In this document: positions 28,212 through 35,003 of the stretch, piece by piece
Layout of the letters: each line of letters begins with the position of its first letter
Numbering within the stretch: the first letter of the stretch is position 1
NCBI GenBank assembly: GCA_964435115.1
Contig: CAYSYM010000012.1
Span: 5,000 to 68,999 of the forward strand
Direction: 5' to 3'
From: CAYSYM01 sp964435115
Lineage (GTDB): Bacteria > Chloroflexota > UBA6077 > CF-72
Length of the DNA: 64,000 nt
The notes under the pieces: model-generated
The model's input: the letters and a program-made list of their open reading frames with translations, nothing else
Database searches by the model: none
Told to the model about the DNA's origin: nothing
Made by a program: the position numbers and the translations under genes

Positions 28212-29073
28212 GCGGCTCGGCCGCCTCGGGGAGGCGGAGCTGGAGCGGGCGCTGCGCGACCTGGGCCAGCACCTCGCCTACCCACCCACCCCGAACCTGG
28301 TGCTGCCTGTACGGCAGCGACTGGCCCAGCGTCCGGCGCGCCGGCTGCCCTGGAGCGGCTGGTGGCCAGTCGGGCGGCGGTTCGCCGTGGCGCTGGCGGC
28401 GCTGCTCGCCCTGGCGAGCGCCGCGCTCCTGGCGTTCGAGCCGGGCGCGCGAACGGCGGTGGCCGAGCGGCTCGGCTTGCGCGGCGTGTGGATCGAGCGG
28501 CTGCCGTTGGTCCCCGCGCCCACGCCGACGGCCACGGCCGCGCCCACGCCGCTCCCCACACCCACCTCGATCCCGCTCGGCGCCCGGCTCGAGCTGGGGG
28601 AGGTGCTGCCGCTGCAGGAGGCCCGGGCTCGCGTGCCGTACCCGGTGGTGGTGCCGAGCCTTCCGGAGCTAGGCGCGCCGGACGAGGTGTACCTGAGCCC
28701 CGTCCCGGCCGGCGGCCAGGTGGCGCTGGTCTACCGGGCGCGGCCGGGCCTGCCACCCGCCTCGGAAACGGGCGTGGGGCTGCTGCTCACCCAGTTCGTG
28801 GCGCGGCCAGGGACGCTCAACAGTGGTGTGTTGGGCAAGGGCGCCGGCCCCGACACCCGGATCGAAGAGACGGTGGTGAACGGCGGCCGGGGTGTCTGGC
28901 TGGAGGGCCAGCCACACCTCCTGTTTCTGTCGGATGCTCGCGGCCAGCTCCGCCAGGAGCCGGTGCGGCTGGCTGGCAACGTGCTGCTGTGGGAACAGGG
29001 CGAGCTGACGCTGCGGCTCGAGGCTGCGATCTCGAAGGCCGAGGCGCTCCGCATCGCCACCTCCGTGCGGTAG
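28204..29073 (+). CDS. Membrane protein, probable anti-sigma factor
   Basis: The 289-aa protein has about 65 cytoplasmic residues, one membrane segment (FAVALAALLALASAALLAF), a Pro/Thr linker (PAPTPTATAAPTPLPTPTS) and an extracellular domain of about 180 residues with YPVVVPSLPELGAPDEVYL and GRGVWLEGQPHLLFL, resembling DUF4367-type sensor domains. Its start lies inside the end of the ECF sigma gene, so the two are translated together and it likely holds the sigma factor inactive. The cytoplasmic part has no ZAS-type HxxxCxxC motif, so it is not a standard zinc anti-sigma factor. Confidence 0.75.
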   Translation: MAERLGRLGEAELERALRDLGQHLAYPPTPNLVLPVRQRLAQRPARRLPWSGWWPVGRRFAVALAALLALASAALLAFEPGARTAVAERLGLRGVWIERLPLVPAPTPTATAAPTPLPTPTSIPLGARLELGEVLPLQEARARVPYPVVVPSLPELGAPDEVYLSPVPAGGQVALVYRARPGLPPASETGVGLLLTQFVARPGTLNSGVLGKGAGPDTRIEETVVNGGRGVWLEGQPHLLFLSDARGQLRQEPVRLAGNVLLWEQGELTLRLEAAISKAEALRIATSVR

Positions 29074-29267
29074 ACCGGGGGCACGCGCCCGCTGGTGCAC
29101 CTGCGCCCAGGGGGCGCGCGGGCGGACACCCAGGGCCCACCGAACGTCCACCTCGGGCGTCCGCGGACACGTGGCCAGGGTTGGGGGCCGCGGCGAGCGA
29201 CGCGGCCGACGGCAGGTGATGACTGACCTGGAAGGCGCTGTCGGGCGACAGCGGAAGTACAGGGGCT

Positions 29268-29286
29268 GGTGCCGAAGCGGGGACTA
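29268..29286. repeat. Left attachment-site copy (19 bp of the tRNA-Leu 3' end)
   Basis: Identical over 19 bp to positions 32252-32270, which encode the CCA end, acceptor strand and start of the T arm of tRNA-Leu. No tRNA can be folded at this site, so it is a duplicated fragment. Confidence 0.75.
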
Positions 29287-29376
29287 CACGGAGTGGGATG
29301 CCTGGGCGTCCCCGGCCGCGCGTTTCAATCTGGGAAACCAGAACGTATGTTCGCCGGCGTGCCTGCGTGAGCCCCG

Positions 29377-29402
29377 GCGTTGGCCCCTCCGTTGGTCCCA
29401 GC
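29377..29402. repeat. Possible integrase arm-site pair, left end
   Basis: Two neighbouring units GCGTTGGCCCC and CGTTGGTCCCAGC. The second is identical over 13 bp to 32165-32177 at the other end of the element. Repeats of this kind near both ends could be integrase arm-binding sites, but the right-hand copies are also codons of the integrase tail. Confidence 0.35.
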
Positions 29403-29558
29403 CAGGCGCTACTTTCGCCGGGCAGGAGCGGGTGGGACGTGCTCCACCACCCTCCGACACGTACGACATACGACCTACGCTTGGGCCGGTGAGATGGCCG
29501 TCGCCGGCGCACGGGGCATCCGGCCACGCTACCGGGGTACGGTAGAGCCCCAGCAGCC

Positions 29559-29795
29559 ATGCCCACGGTCCTGAGGGTGCGCGGCTATCGCCTCGGCTTC
29601 TTCTCGAATGAAGGAACGGAGCCGCCGCACGTCCACGTGCACCGGGCTGAGTATGAGGCCAAGTACTGGCTCTCGCCCGTGGAGCTGGCCCGGAACCGCG
29701 GCTTCAGCGGTCCGGAGCTGACGGAGATCGCCGCGATTGTCCAGGAGCATCGCGCTACACTCCTGGGCGCCTGGCATGACTACTTCGACGCCTAG
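29559..29795 (+). CDS. DUF4160 protein
   Basis: The 78-aa protein matches DUF4160: VLRVRGYRLGFFSNEGTEPPHVHVHRAEYEAKYWLSPVELARNRGFSGPELTEIAAIVQEHRATLLGAWHDYF, including the invariant EPPHVHV histidines and the C-terminal helix. DUF4160 is commonly followed by DUF2442, as here, and the pair is suspected to be a toxin-antitoxin or stress module; function is not proven. The two genes overlap by 20 nt and lie inside the tRNA-Leu element. Confidence 0.85.
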   Translation: MPTVLRVRGYRLGFFSNEGTEPPHVHVHRAEYEAKYWLSPVELARNRGFSGPELTEIAAIVQEHRATLLGAWHDYFDA

Positions 29796-30039
29796 ACGCG
29801 CCCGGGTACCCGCCTTCGATCCGCGGGCCGTGCAGGTGTGGTGCGACCCGGACCGGCTACACGTGCTGCTGGCGGACGGGCGGGAGATCGCCGTGCCGCT
29901 GGCGTGGTTCCCCCGACTGGCCGAGGCGCGGCCAGACCAGCGGGCCCGGTGGGAGCCGCTCGGCGGCGGCCACGGCATGCATTGGGAAGAACTGGACGAG
30001 GACATCTCCGTCGAGGGGCTGCTGGGCCTGCCCGACTGA
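29776..30039 (+). CDS. DUF2442 protein
   Basis: The 87-aa protein fits DUF2442: VQVWCDPDRLHVLLADGREIAVPLAWFPRLAEARPDQRARWEPLGGGHGMHWEELDEDISVEGLL, with the conserved LADGRxIxVPLxWFPRL and HWxxLDEDISVxGLL blocks. It starts inside the end of the DUF4160 gene, so the two are translationally coupled. It may be the DNA-binding or neutralising partner of DUF4160, which is inference from their usual pairing. Confidence 0.85.
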   Translation: MTTSTPRRARVPAFDPRAVQVWCDPDRLHVLLADGREIAVPLAWFPRLAEARPDQRARWEPLGGGHGMHWEELDEDISVEGLLGLPD

Positions 30040-30204
30040 GCGCCGGCCACCATCGGAGGGCCGGCGCCTCGCTCCGTCTGCACGCAGCGTGCGACGAAAG
30101 CGAGGGAAGCGACGAAAGGCCGCTGCGTCAGTCCCGGCGTCTCAGCTGCGCGCGCCGGCGCAGGGATGCCGGCGGCAGCCGGCGCGTCCACTCGAGGCCC
30201 TCCC

Positions 30205-30273
30205 GAATCCGTGGGCGCGAGTTCGATTCGTTCACCCAGAAGGTGACACTTTCAATCTGGAATCCACGGATTG
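30205..30273. repeat. Second full copy of the 69-nt hairpin repeat
   Basis: Same length as the copy at 1915-1983. The ends AATCCGTGG / CCACGGATT pair, as do the inner GATT / AATC and TCACC / GGTGA segments. It lies upstream of the PH/SHOCT gene, inside the tRNA-Leu element, so its mRNA could carry this structure in the 5' leader. Confidence 0.75.
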
Positions 30274-30346
30274 GGGGCCCTACTGCGCTGTTGACGTGGT
30301 GGGCGCGGCCGGTGTTCACTCGCCCGTGCCGAGTTGGGGGTTCCAC

Positions 30347-30946
30347 ATGGCAACTGAGAGCATCGCGATCCGCCACACCGACCCGAGCCAGGAGATGGAG
30401 GCCCTGCAACGGGTGGCTGGCGACGTGGCGAAGATTCTCACCGCCGGTGAGGAGATTCTGTACGTCGCGCTTCAGAACCGGTCCAGCCTGTCCATGAAGA
30501 AGGACAGCGTCGTAGCCACGTCCAACCGCGTGATCCTCTACCGCCCGGGCATCCTCGGGCGTGTCAACTTCGAAGACTTCCCCTGGCAGGACGTGGCCAA
30601 CGCCAAGATCAACCAGGGCTTCCTGGCCACGGACTTCACGGTGGAGACGACAGACGGCCGCAAGGCCCAGCTCGGCGGGCTCGACAAGGAGCAGGCGAAG
30701 CGGCTGTACGGCATCTGCCAGCAGCTTGAGCAGGAGTGGCGCGAGAAGCGGCGCGTCCGCCAGATGGAGGAAGATCGCGCCAAGGCCGGCGGCGTGTTCG
30801 TGACCGGCCCGGCGCCGGCGGCGGCTGCCGCCCCGGCGGAAGACCCCGTGGAGAAGTTGGCCAAGGCCAAGAAGATGCTGGACGCCGGGCTCATCTCCGA
30901 AGCCGAGTACGAAACCCTGAAGGCCAAGGTGCTGTCGAGCATGTAG
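30347..30946 (+). CDS. Bacterial PH-domain protein with C-terminal SHOCT motif
   Basis: The 199-aa protein has a bacterial PH-like domain (AKILTAGEEILYVALQNRSSLSMKKDSVVATSNRVILYRPGILGRVNFEDFPWQDVANAKINQGF), a charged helix, an Ala/Pro linker and a C-terminal SHOCT motif (DPVEKLAKAKKMLDAGLISEAEYETLKAKVLSSM). SHOCT helices mediate oligomerisation. The protein is cytoplasmic and of unknown function. The ATG follows a G-rich GTTGGGGG. A perfect terminator hairpin lies 33 nt after the stop. Confidence 0.88.
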   Translation: MATESIAIRHTDPSQEMEALQRVAGDVAKILTAGEEILYVALQNRSSLSMKKDSVVATSNRVILYRPGILGRVNFEDFPWQDVANAKINQGFLATDFTVETTDGRKAQLGGLDKEQAKRLYGICQQLEQEWREKRRVRQMEEDRAKAGGVFVTGPAPAAAAAPAEDPVEKLAKAKKMLDAGLISEAEYETLKAKVLSSM

Positions 30947-30979
30947 ATCGCCGGCATCCGCCGGCTCGCACGCATGGCA

Positions 30980-31005
30980 GAGGCCCCGGACCATTCCGGG
31001 GCCTC
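30980..31005 (+). terminator. Hairpin terminator after the PH/SHOCT gene
   Basis: A perfect 10-bp stem GAGGCCCCGG / CCGGGGCCTC with loop ACCATT. The sequence that follows (ATCGTGTCT) is mildly T-rich. It sits between convergent genes and may act in both directions. Confidence 0.7.
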
Positions 31006-31049
31006 ATCGTGTCTCATGGACGCTGCCGGCGGCGCCGGCGTGCATGGTG

Positions 31050-31601
31050 CTACTCCGCCGGCGCGTCGGCCGCGTCCACGCCCAACCGCTTGGCGATGGC
31101 CTCCACGCGCTCCACCAGCGCCTGGCGCGGGCTCTCCTCCACCCGGAGCGGCCCACCATTCGCGCCGGTCACTTCGCGCTTCTCCGTCCACTCGCCTAGC
31201 TCCTGCGCCACCTGCTTCTCCAGCGCGCGCATCTCCGCCAGCAGCCCGGTGTCGATGCTGAACTCCACCTCGACCACCGCGCCGCGGCGGCGCTCAGAGC
31301 GCACCAGGAGGCCCGTAGACCAGCCCGGCTCCTCGGCGTAGCGTCGGTCGGCCGCGCGGGCGTCAATGACCGCCTGGAGCCGCCTGTGGCGCTCCACGTA
31401 GCCATCCACGCGGTTCTGCTTGGCCGCGATGCCGGCGCGCAGCAGCTTGGCCTGCATCTCGTGGCGGATGGTGTCCACGCGCTCCCGGAACGCCGCGTCC
31501 ACCTTCCAGCGGGCCAGGGTGGACGGGGAGACCCCCACCTTCTCCGCGATGCGGACGTCGGGGACGGCATCCTCGGCCACGAGCTGCGCGGCGAGCGCCA
31601 T
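31050..31601 (-). CDS. Helix-turn-helix protein resembling phage terminase small subunit
   Basis: The 183-aa protein begins with a helix-turn-helix (ALAAQLVAEDAVPDVRIAEKVGVSPSTLARWKVDAAFRERVD), as in phBC6A51-type small terminase subunits, followed by long charged helices and a C-terminal coiled region (LLAEMRALEKQVAQELGEWTEKREV, ALVERVEAIAKRLGVDA). It is probably a relic phage packaging or regulatory gene. The ATG at 31601 lies within about 20 nt of the beheaded integrase; family members usually have some residues before this point, so the N-terminus may have been cut by the same deletion. Confidence 0.6.
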   Translation of the reverse strand: MALAAQLVAEDAVPDVRIAEKVGVSPSTLARWKVDAAFRERVDTIRHEMQAKLLRAGIAAKQNRVDGYVERHRRLQAVIDARAADRRYAEEPGWSTGLLVRSERRRGAVVEVEFSIDTGLLAEMRALEKQVAQELGEWTEKREVTGANGGPLRVEESPRQALVERVEAIAKRLGVDAADAPAE

Positions 31602-31611
31602 CCGGCCGGCC

Positions 31612-32199
31612 GTGGTGGGTGCCGCCGCGTTGCGGTGGGAGGACGTGGACGTGGTGCGCCGCGTCCTGCACGTGCGGCACACCCTCACGCGGGTGCCAAA
31701 GAGCCAGGGCTCCTTCGCCTTCACCCCGCCGAAGACGATGAGTAGCCGGCGGGTCGTGCCACTGAACGACGACGCCGTGGCTGCCCTGCGCGCCCAGCGG
31801 ATCGCCGCGCAGGAGGCACGGCTGTTTGCCGGGTCGAAGTGGGAAGACCACGGCCTCGTCTTCCCCAACCGCGTGGGGAAGCCACTCCGCGAGGACCACG
31901 TGCTGGCAGCCTTTCACCAGGTCTGCCACGCGGCCGGGGTGCCGCGGAAGCGCCTGCACGACTGGCGGCACTTCGCCGCGTCGGTCGCCTTCGCCAACGG
32001 CGCCGAGCTGCGGGACGTGCAAGACCTCCTGGGCCACAGCCGCATTGACATGACCAGCGCCATCTACACGGCGTCCGCACTCCACCGCACGCGCGACGTG
32101 GTGACTCGGCTCGGGAGCGTCTTCGACGACGCGCCGGAGTCCCCGGACGCAGCCGCCGGGGCCGCGTTGGTCCCAGCGTTGGTCCCAACGGCCGTCTGA
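31612..32199 (+). pseudogene. Tyrosine integrase, C-terminal catalytic fragment
   Basis: The frame carries most of the phage-integrase catalytic domain: ALRWEDVDVVRRVLHVRHTL, PKTMSSRRVVPL (catalytic Lys region), LHDWRHFAASVAFANG (HxxR box), LQ-like DVQDLLGHSRIDMTSAIYTA with the Tyr nucleophile. The N-terminal DNA-binding domain and the first catalytic Arg box (GxRRGE) are missing; integrase sequence begins abruptly at about 31615, next to the start of the opposite-strand gene. It ends ALVPALVPTAV, 52 nt before the tRNA 3' end. It should be inactive. Confidence 0.8.
32164..32190. repeat. Tandem GCGTTGGTCCCA repeat, right end of the element
   Basis: Two tandem 12-bp units GCGTTGGTCCCA encode the repeated ALVP at the integrase C-terminus. 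A related pair lies at 29377-29402 near the left end. They may be integrase-binding arm sites or simply a coding repeat. Confidence 0.35.
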
Positions 32200-32208
32200 G
32201 GCATGGAA

Positions 32209-32240
32209 AAGGGCCTCTCCTGAACTTGGGAGAGGCCCTT
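32209..32240 (-). terminator. Intrinsic terminator of tRNA-Leu
   Basis: A perfect 12-bp stem (AAGGGCCTCTCC / GGAGAGGCCCTT) with an 8-nt loop. Read leftwards, it is followed by a run of four T (TTTTCC), and it lies 11 nt past the tRNA 3' end. Its right-reading face would also end the integrase message. Confidence 0.85.
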
Positions 32241-32251
32241 ACGCTGCCAAG

Positions 32252-32338
32252 TGGTGCCGAAGCGGGGACTCGAACCCCGACGGGAGTACTCCCACTACGC
32301 CCTGAACGTAGCGCGTCTGCCAATTCCGCCACTTCGGC
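32252..32338 (-). tRNA. tRNA-Leu (anticodon CAG), CCA encoded
   Basis: On the minus strand the 87-nt sequence starts GCCGAAG and ends CTTCGGC followed by ACCA, giving a perfect 7-bp acceptor stem and an encoded CCA end. The anticodon arm is CTACG-TTCAGGG-CGTAG, with CAG at positions 34-36. The D arm (TGGCGGAATTGGCAGACG) and a long variable arm (GGGAGTACTCCC) mark a class II leucine tRNA; the T arm carries GGTTCGAGTCC. Its 3' end served as the integration site of the 3-kb element. Confidence 0.97.
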
Positions 32339-32414
32339 CGGCGTGCAGAGTATACGGGACGCGGGCGCGCGGCGAACACCCACCCGGGGCCCGCCCCCTC
32401 CCCCTTCGGGGGTG

Positions 32415-32443
32415 TTGACTTCCCCGCGGGCGACCCCTATAGT
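32415..32443 (+). promoter_or_regulatory. Sigma-70-type promoter of the 2-oxoacid oxidoreductase operon
   Basis: TTGACT (32415-32420) and TATAGT (32438-32443) are separated by exactly 17 nt. Transcription would start near 32450, leaving a leader of about 77 nt before the first ATG. This is the best consensus promoter in the window. Confidence 0.8.
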
Positions 32444-32526
32444 CGGGGTGATTGGTCCGACCACTTTGCCATACGGCCGCGCGGGCCAGTCGCATCCGGG
32501 GAGAATGTGGAAAGGGAGCGCAACCT

Positions 32527-33750
32527 ATGGGCGTAGCAACGGCCAACGGGGCGGCCCACACCAACGGGGTCACCCGCGCGCCCGCGGTGTCCTACTCCGT
32601 CGAAGTGGTGTACCGGGGCATCTTCCAGAAGACGCTGGCTAACCGGATCGCGCGCGGGGTCGTGCTCGGCGCCCGCAAGGACGGCAAGGTAGGAACGGCC
32701 TTCGCTCGCTACGGCGATTCGCCCGAGCGCAACGGTATTCCCGCTAAGAACTTCGCCGTCGTCGCGTCGGACGAGGACGAACTCGAGGGCTCACTCGCGC
32801 GCTACGAGCCGGACGCGGTGGACGTCTCGATCGTCGTCGACGACACCATGTGCAAGGGCATCGAGTCGTGGGCCTGGTATGGCGTCCAGCCGATCAACAA
32901 GCTGGTGCGGCCCGGCGGCTACCTGGTGGTGACGTCGGCCCGCGAGCCGGACGAGCTGCTCCGCTTCATCAAGGTGAAGCCGTACGACTACACGCTGGTC
33001 GTCATCCCCACCCAGGCGGCGCCCGGCGTCTTCGCCCCGGAGAGCACGGCGAGCCTGGGCGGCCTCTGGGTCTACAACGACGACAACACCGACTACGCCT
33101 GCATGGCGGCCGTCGCGCGGGCCATGCCGCAGATCGTCTCGCTGGACGCGGTGCTGCAGATCGTCCGCGAGCAGACCAAGGACGAGGCGCGGGTCGAGGC
33201 GGTTCGGGCGAAGCACGCGGCGCTCAAGATCCGCCCGGTGAAGGCGGGCGAAGGGAGCACCGTCGAGTACGAGGAGTACACGAAGCCTGGCTGGACCGCC
33301 ATGCGCGAGGGCATCATCGTTGAGGCGATGAAGGTTGGGACGCGCAACCCGGTCTACAAGAAGTGGAGCACACGCACCAGCCGGCCCCTCGTCAACTTCG
33401 ACACGTGCATCAAGTGCACGCAGTGCTGGCTCCAGTGCCCTGACGAGGCGTTCGAGGTGACACCCGAGGGGACCTACGAGGTGATCTACGAGGCGTGCAT
33501 CGGCTGCGGCGTCTGCGCCGACGTCTGCCCCGTGCCGGACTGCATCACCATGGTCAACGAGCTGGAGTTCGACACGCTCGACAGCCTGTACCGGGTGTAC
33601 AAGCAGGACCGCGCCGGCTACCAGGCGCTGCTGGAACGGCGCGGCATCCCGCTGCACCCGGAGCTGGAGGAGAAGGCACGCAAGACCCCGCCCGTGCACG
33701 ACGTGGCGGAGCGCCAGTGGCCGATCGCCGTAGCGGGAGGAGAGGAGTAG
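32527..33750 (+). CDS. 2-oxoacid:ferredoxin oxidoreductase, fused gamma and ferredoxin (delta) subunit
   Basis: The 407-aa protein joins two normally separate subunits. Residues about 25-210 are the catalytic gamma domain (YRGIFQKTLANRIARGVVLGARKDGKVGTAFARYGDSPERNGIPAKNFAVVA...). Residues about 290-365 are a 2[4Fe-4S] ferredoxin (CIKCTQCWLQCPDEAF, CIGCGVCADVCPVPDCI). The complex oxidises a 2-oxoacid such as pyruvate to acyl-CoA and CO2, reducing ferredoxin, or runs in reverse for CO2 fixation. AAAGGGAG precedes the ATG by 8-9 nt. It is first in a three-gene operon under the promoter at 32415. Confidence 0.92.
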   Translation: MGVATANGAAHTNGVTRAPAVSYSVEVVYRGIFQKTLANRIARGVVLGARKDGKVGTAFARYGDSPERNGIPAKNFAVVASDEDELEGSLARYEPDAVDVSIVVDDTMCKGIESWAWYGVQPINKLVRPGGYLVVTSAREPDELLRFIKVKPYDYTLVVIPTQAAPGVFAPESTASLGGLWVYNDDNTDYACMAAVARAMPQIVSLDAVLQIVREQTKDEARVEAVRAKHAALKIRPVKAGEGSTVEYEEYTKPGWTAMREGIIVEAMKVGTRNPVYKKWSTRTSRPLVNFDTCIKCTQCWLQCPDEAFEVTPEGTYEVIYEACIGCGVCADVCPVPDCITMVNELEFDTLDSLYRVYKQDRAGYQALLERRGIPLHPELEEKARKTPPVHDVAERQWPIAVAGGEE

Positions 33751-33752
33751 CC

Positions 33753-34985
33753 ATGGCCATCGCGGTACGACCGGAGCGTCCGAGGGGCGCGCCCGCCGGG
33801 GAGCAAGAGCAGCTCCTGACTGGTTCGGAGGCCATCGCCCAGGCGCTGCGCATGGCGGACGTGGACATCATGGCCGCCTACCCCATCCGCCCGTACGACG
33901 CCGTTATGCAGGCGGTCGCCAAGATGATCGCCAATGGCGAGATGGACTGCGAGTACATCGTCGCTGAGGGCGAGCACTCCCAGTTTGAGCTGGTCAAGCA
34001 CGCCAGCGCGGTCGGCGCCCGCTCCTTCGTCGGGTCCTCCGGCGTGGGCTGGTTCTACGCCTTCGAGTCGATCGCGGTGACGGCCGGGCTGCGGCTGCCC
34101 GTCGTGGCCAACGTGGGCAACCGCGCGCTGGACGACCCGGGCGCCTTCGGGGTGGAGCACAACGACGCGCTCGCGGTGCGCGACCTGGGCTGGCTGATGA
34201 CCTGGGTGGAGACCGGCCAGGAGGCGTTCGACGCGACGGTGATCGCCTACCGCGTGGCCGAGGATAGCCAGGTGAGTCTGCCGGTGGCCATCTGCACCGA
34301 CGGGGCGTTCCTGACCCACTCGCAGCACCTGGTGAAGCTGCCGCCCAGGGAGCTGGTGGCGGAGTACCTGCCGCGGTACGACCTGGGGAACCGGCTCTTC
34401 CACCCGGACAACCCCATCACCATCGCCCCGCAGGTCGACCAGGACTGGCTGATGGAGATCCGCAGGCAGAACGACGCGGCCGCGCGCCAGGCGCCGGAAG
34501 TGATTCGGCAGGCCTACCGCGAGTTCTACGAGCTGTTCGGCCGCCAGCGGGAGCCGTTCGTCGAGGAGTACATGACCGACGACGCGGACTACGTGCTCGT
34601 GGGGCAGGGGACGATCGCCATGCCCGGGCGCGTCACGGTGCGCCGGCTGCGAGAGCAGGGCCACAAGGTGGGTTTCGTCCGGCTCAAGTGGTTCCGGCCG
34701 TTCCCTACCGAGGATATCCTGGCCAGCTTGAGCCGCTTCAAGGGCGTGGGCATCATCGACCGCGACTACAGCTTCGGCTCGCCGCACCACGGTGGCGTGC
34801 TCTTCACCGAAATGCGAGCCGCCTTCTACGACGTGCCCAAGCGGCCAGCTATGATCAACTTCATCGCCGGTCTGGGCGGGCGCGAGATTACCGCCGGCGA
34901 GGGCGCGGACATGTTCCGCCTGGTGCAGGAGGCGTCGGTCGGCGGCCTGAAGGACAACGTCTTCTGGATTGGCGTCCGCGAGTAG
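33753..34985 (+). CDS. porA: 2-oxoacid:ferredoxin oxidoreductase alpha subunit
   Basis: The 410-aa subunit shows the POR_N fold: LLTGSEAIAQALRMADVDIMAAYPIRPYDAVMQAV, EGEHSQFELVKHASAVGARSFVGSSGVGWFYAFESI, RLPVVANVGNRALDDPGAFGVEHNDALAVRDLGWL; and domain II near the C-terminus (ADYVLVGQGTIAMPGRVTVRRLREQGHKVGFVRLKWFRPFPTEDI, GVGIIDRDYSFGSPHHGG). It shares the thiamine-pyrophosphate site with the beta subunit. GGGAGGAGAGGAG precedes the ATG, 2 nt after the previous stop. The substrate is pyruvate or a close 2-oxoacid; this cannot be settled from motifs. Confidence 0.93.
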   Translation: MAIAVRPERPRGAPAGEQEQLLTGSEAIAQALRMADVDIMAAYPIRPYDAVMQAVAKMIANGEMDCEYIVAEGEHSQFELVKHASAVGARSFVGSSGVGWFYAFESIAVTAGLRLPVVANVGNRALDDPGAFGVEHNDALAVRDLGWLMTWVETGQEAFDATVIAYRVAEDSQVSLPVAICTDGAFLTHSQHLVKLPPRELVAEYLPRYDLGNRLFHPDNPITIAPQVDQDWLMEIRRQNDAAARQAPEVIRQAYREFYELFGRQREPFVEEYMTDDADYVLVGQGTIAMPGRVTVRRLREQGHKVGFVRLKWFRPFPTEDILASLSRFKGVGIIDRDYSFGSPHHGGVLFTEMRAAFYDVPKRPAMINFIAGLGGREITAGEGADMFRLVQEASVGGLKDNVFWIGVRE

Positions 34986-35003
34986 CAGGGGAGAGGGAGA
35001 CCC

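Larger units (their letters stand above)
29074..29558. other. Intergenic region holding the left attachment site
   Basis: About 485 nt without a convincing gene. It holds the left copy of the tRNA-derived 19-bp repeat (29268-29286) and a pair of CGTTGG-type repeats (29377-29402) that recur near the other end of the element. A single CGTTTCAATC at about 29319 looks like part of a CRISPR repeat but is not repeated. Confidence 0.5.
29268..32270. mobile_element. Remnant of an integrative element at tRNA-Leu(CAG)
   Basis: The 19-bp sequence TGGTGCCGAAGCGGGGACT occurs at 29268-29286 and again, in the same orientation, as the 3' end of the tRNA-Leu gene (32252-32270). Between them lie 3 kb with a tyrosine-integrase fragment next to the tRNA, a terminase-small-subunit-like gene, a PH/SHOCT gene, a DUF4160/DUF2442 pair and a copy of the 69-nt hairpin. 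This is the classic layout of an element integrated into a tRNA 3' end, now mostly deleted. Confidence 0.72.

Noticed and set aside
29310..29345. CRISPR-like CGTTTCAATC
   Set aside because: Only one occurrence here, with no repeat-spacer array and no cas genes in the window.
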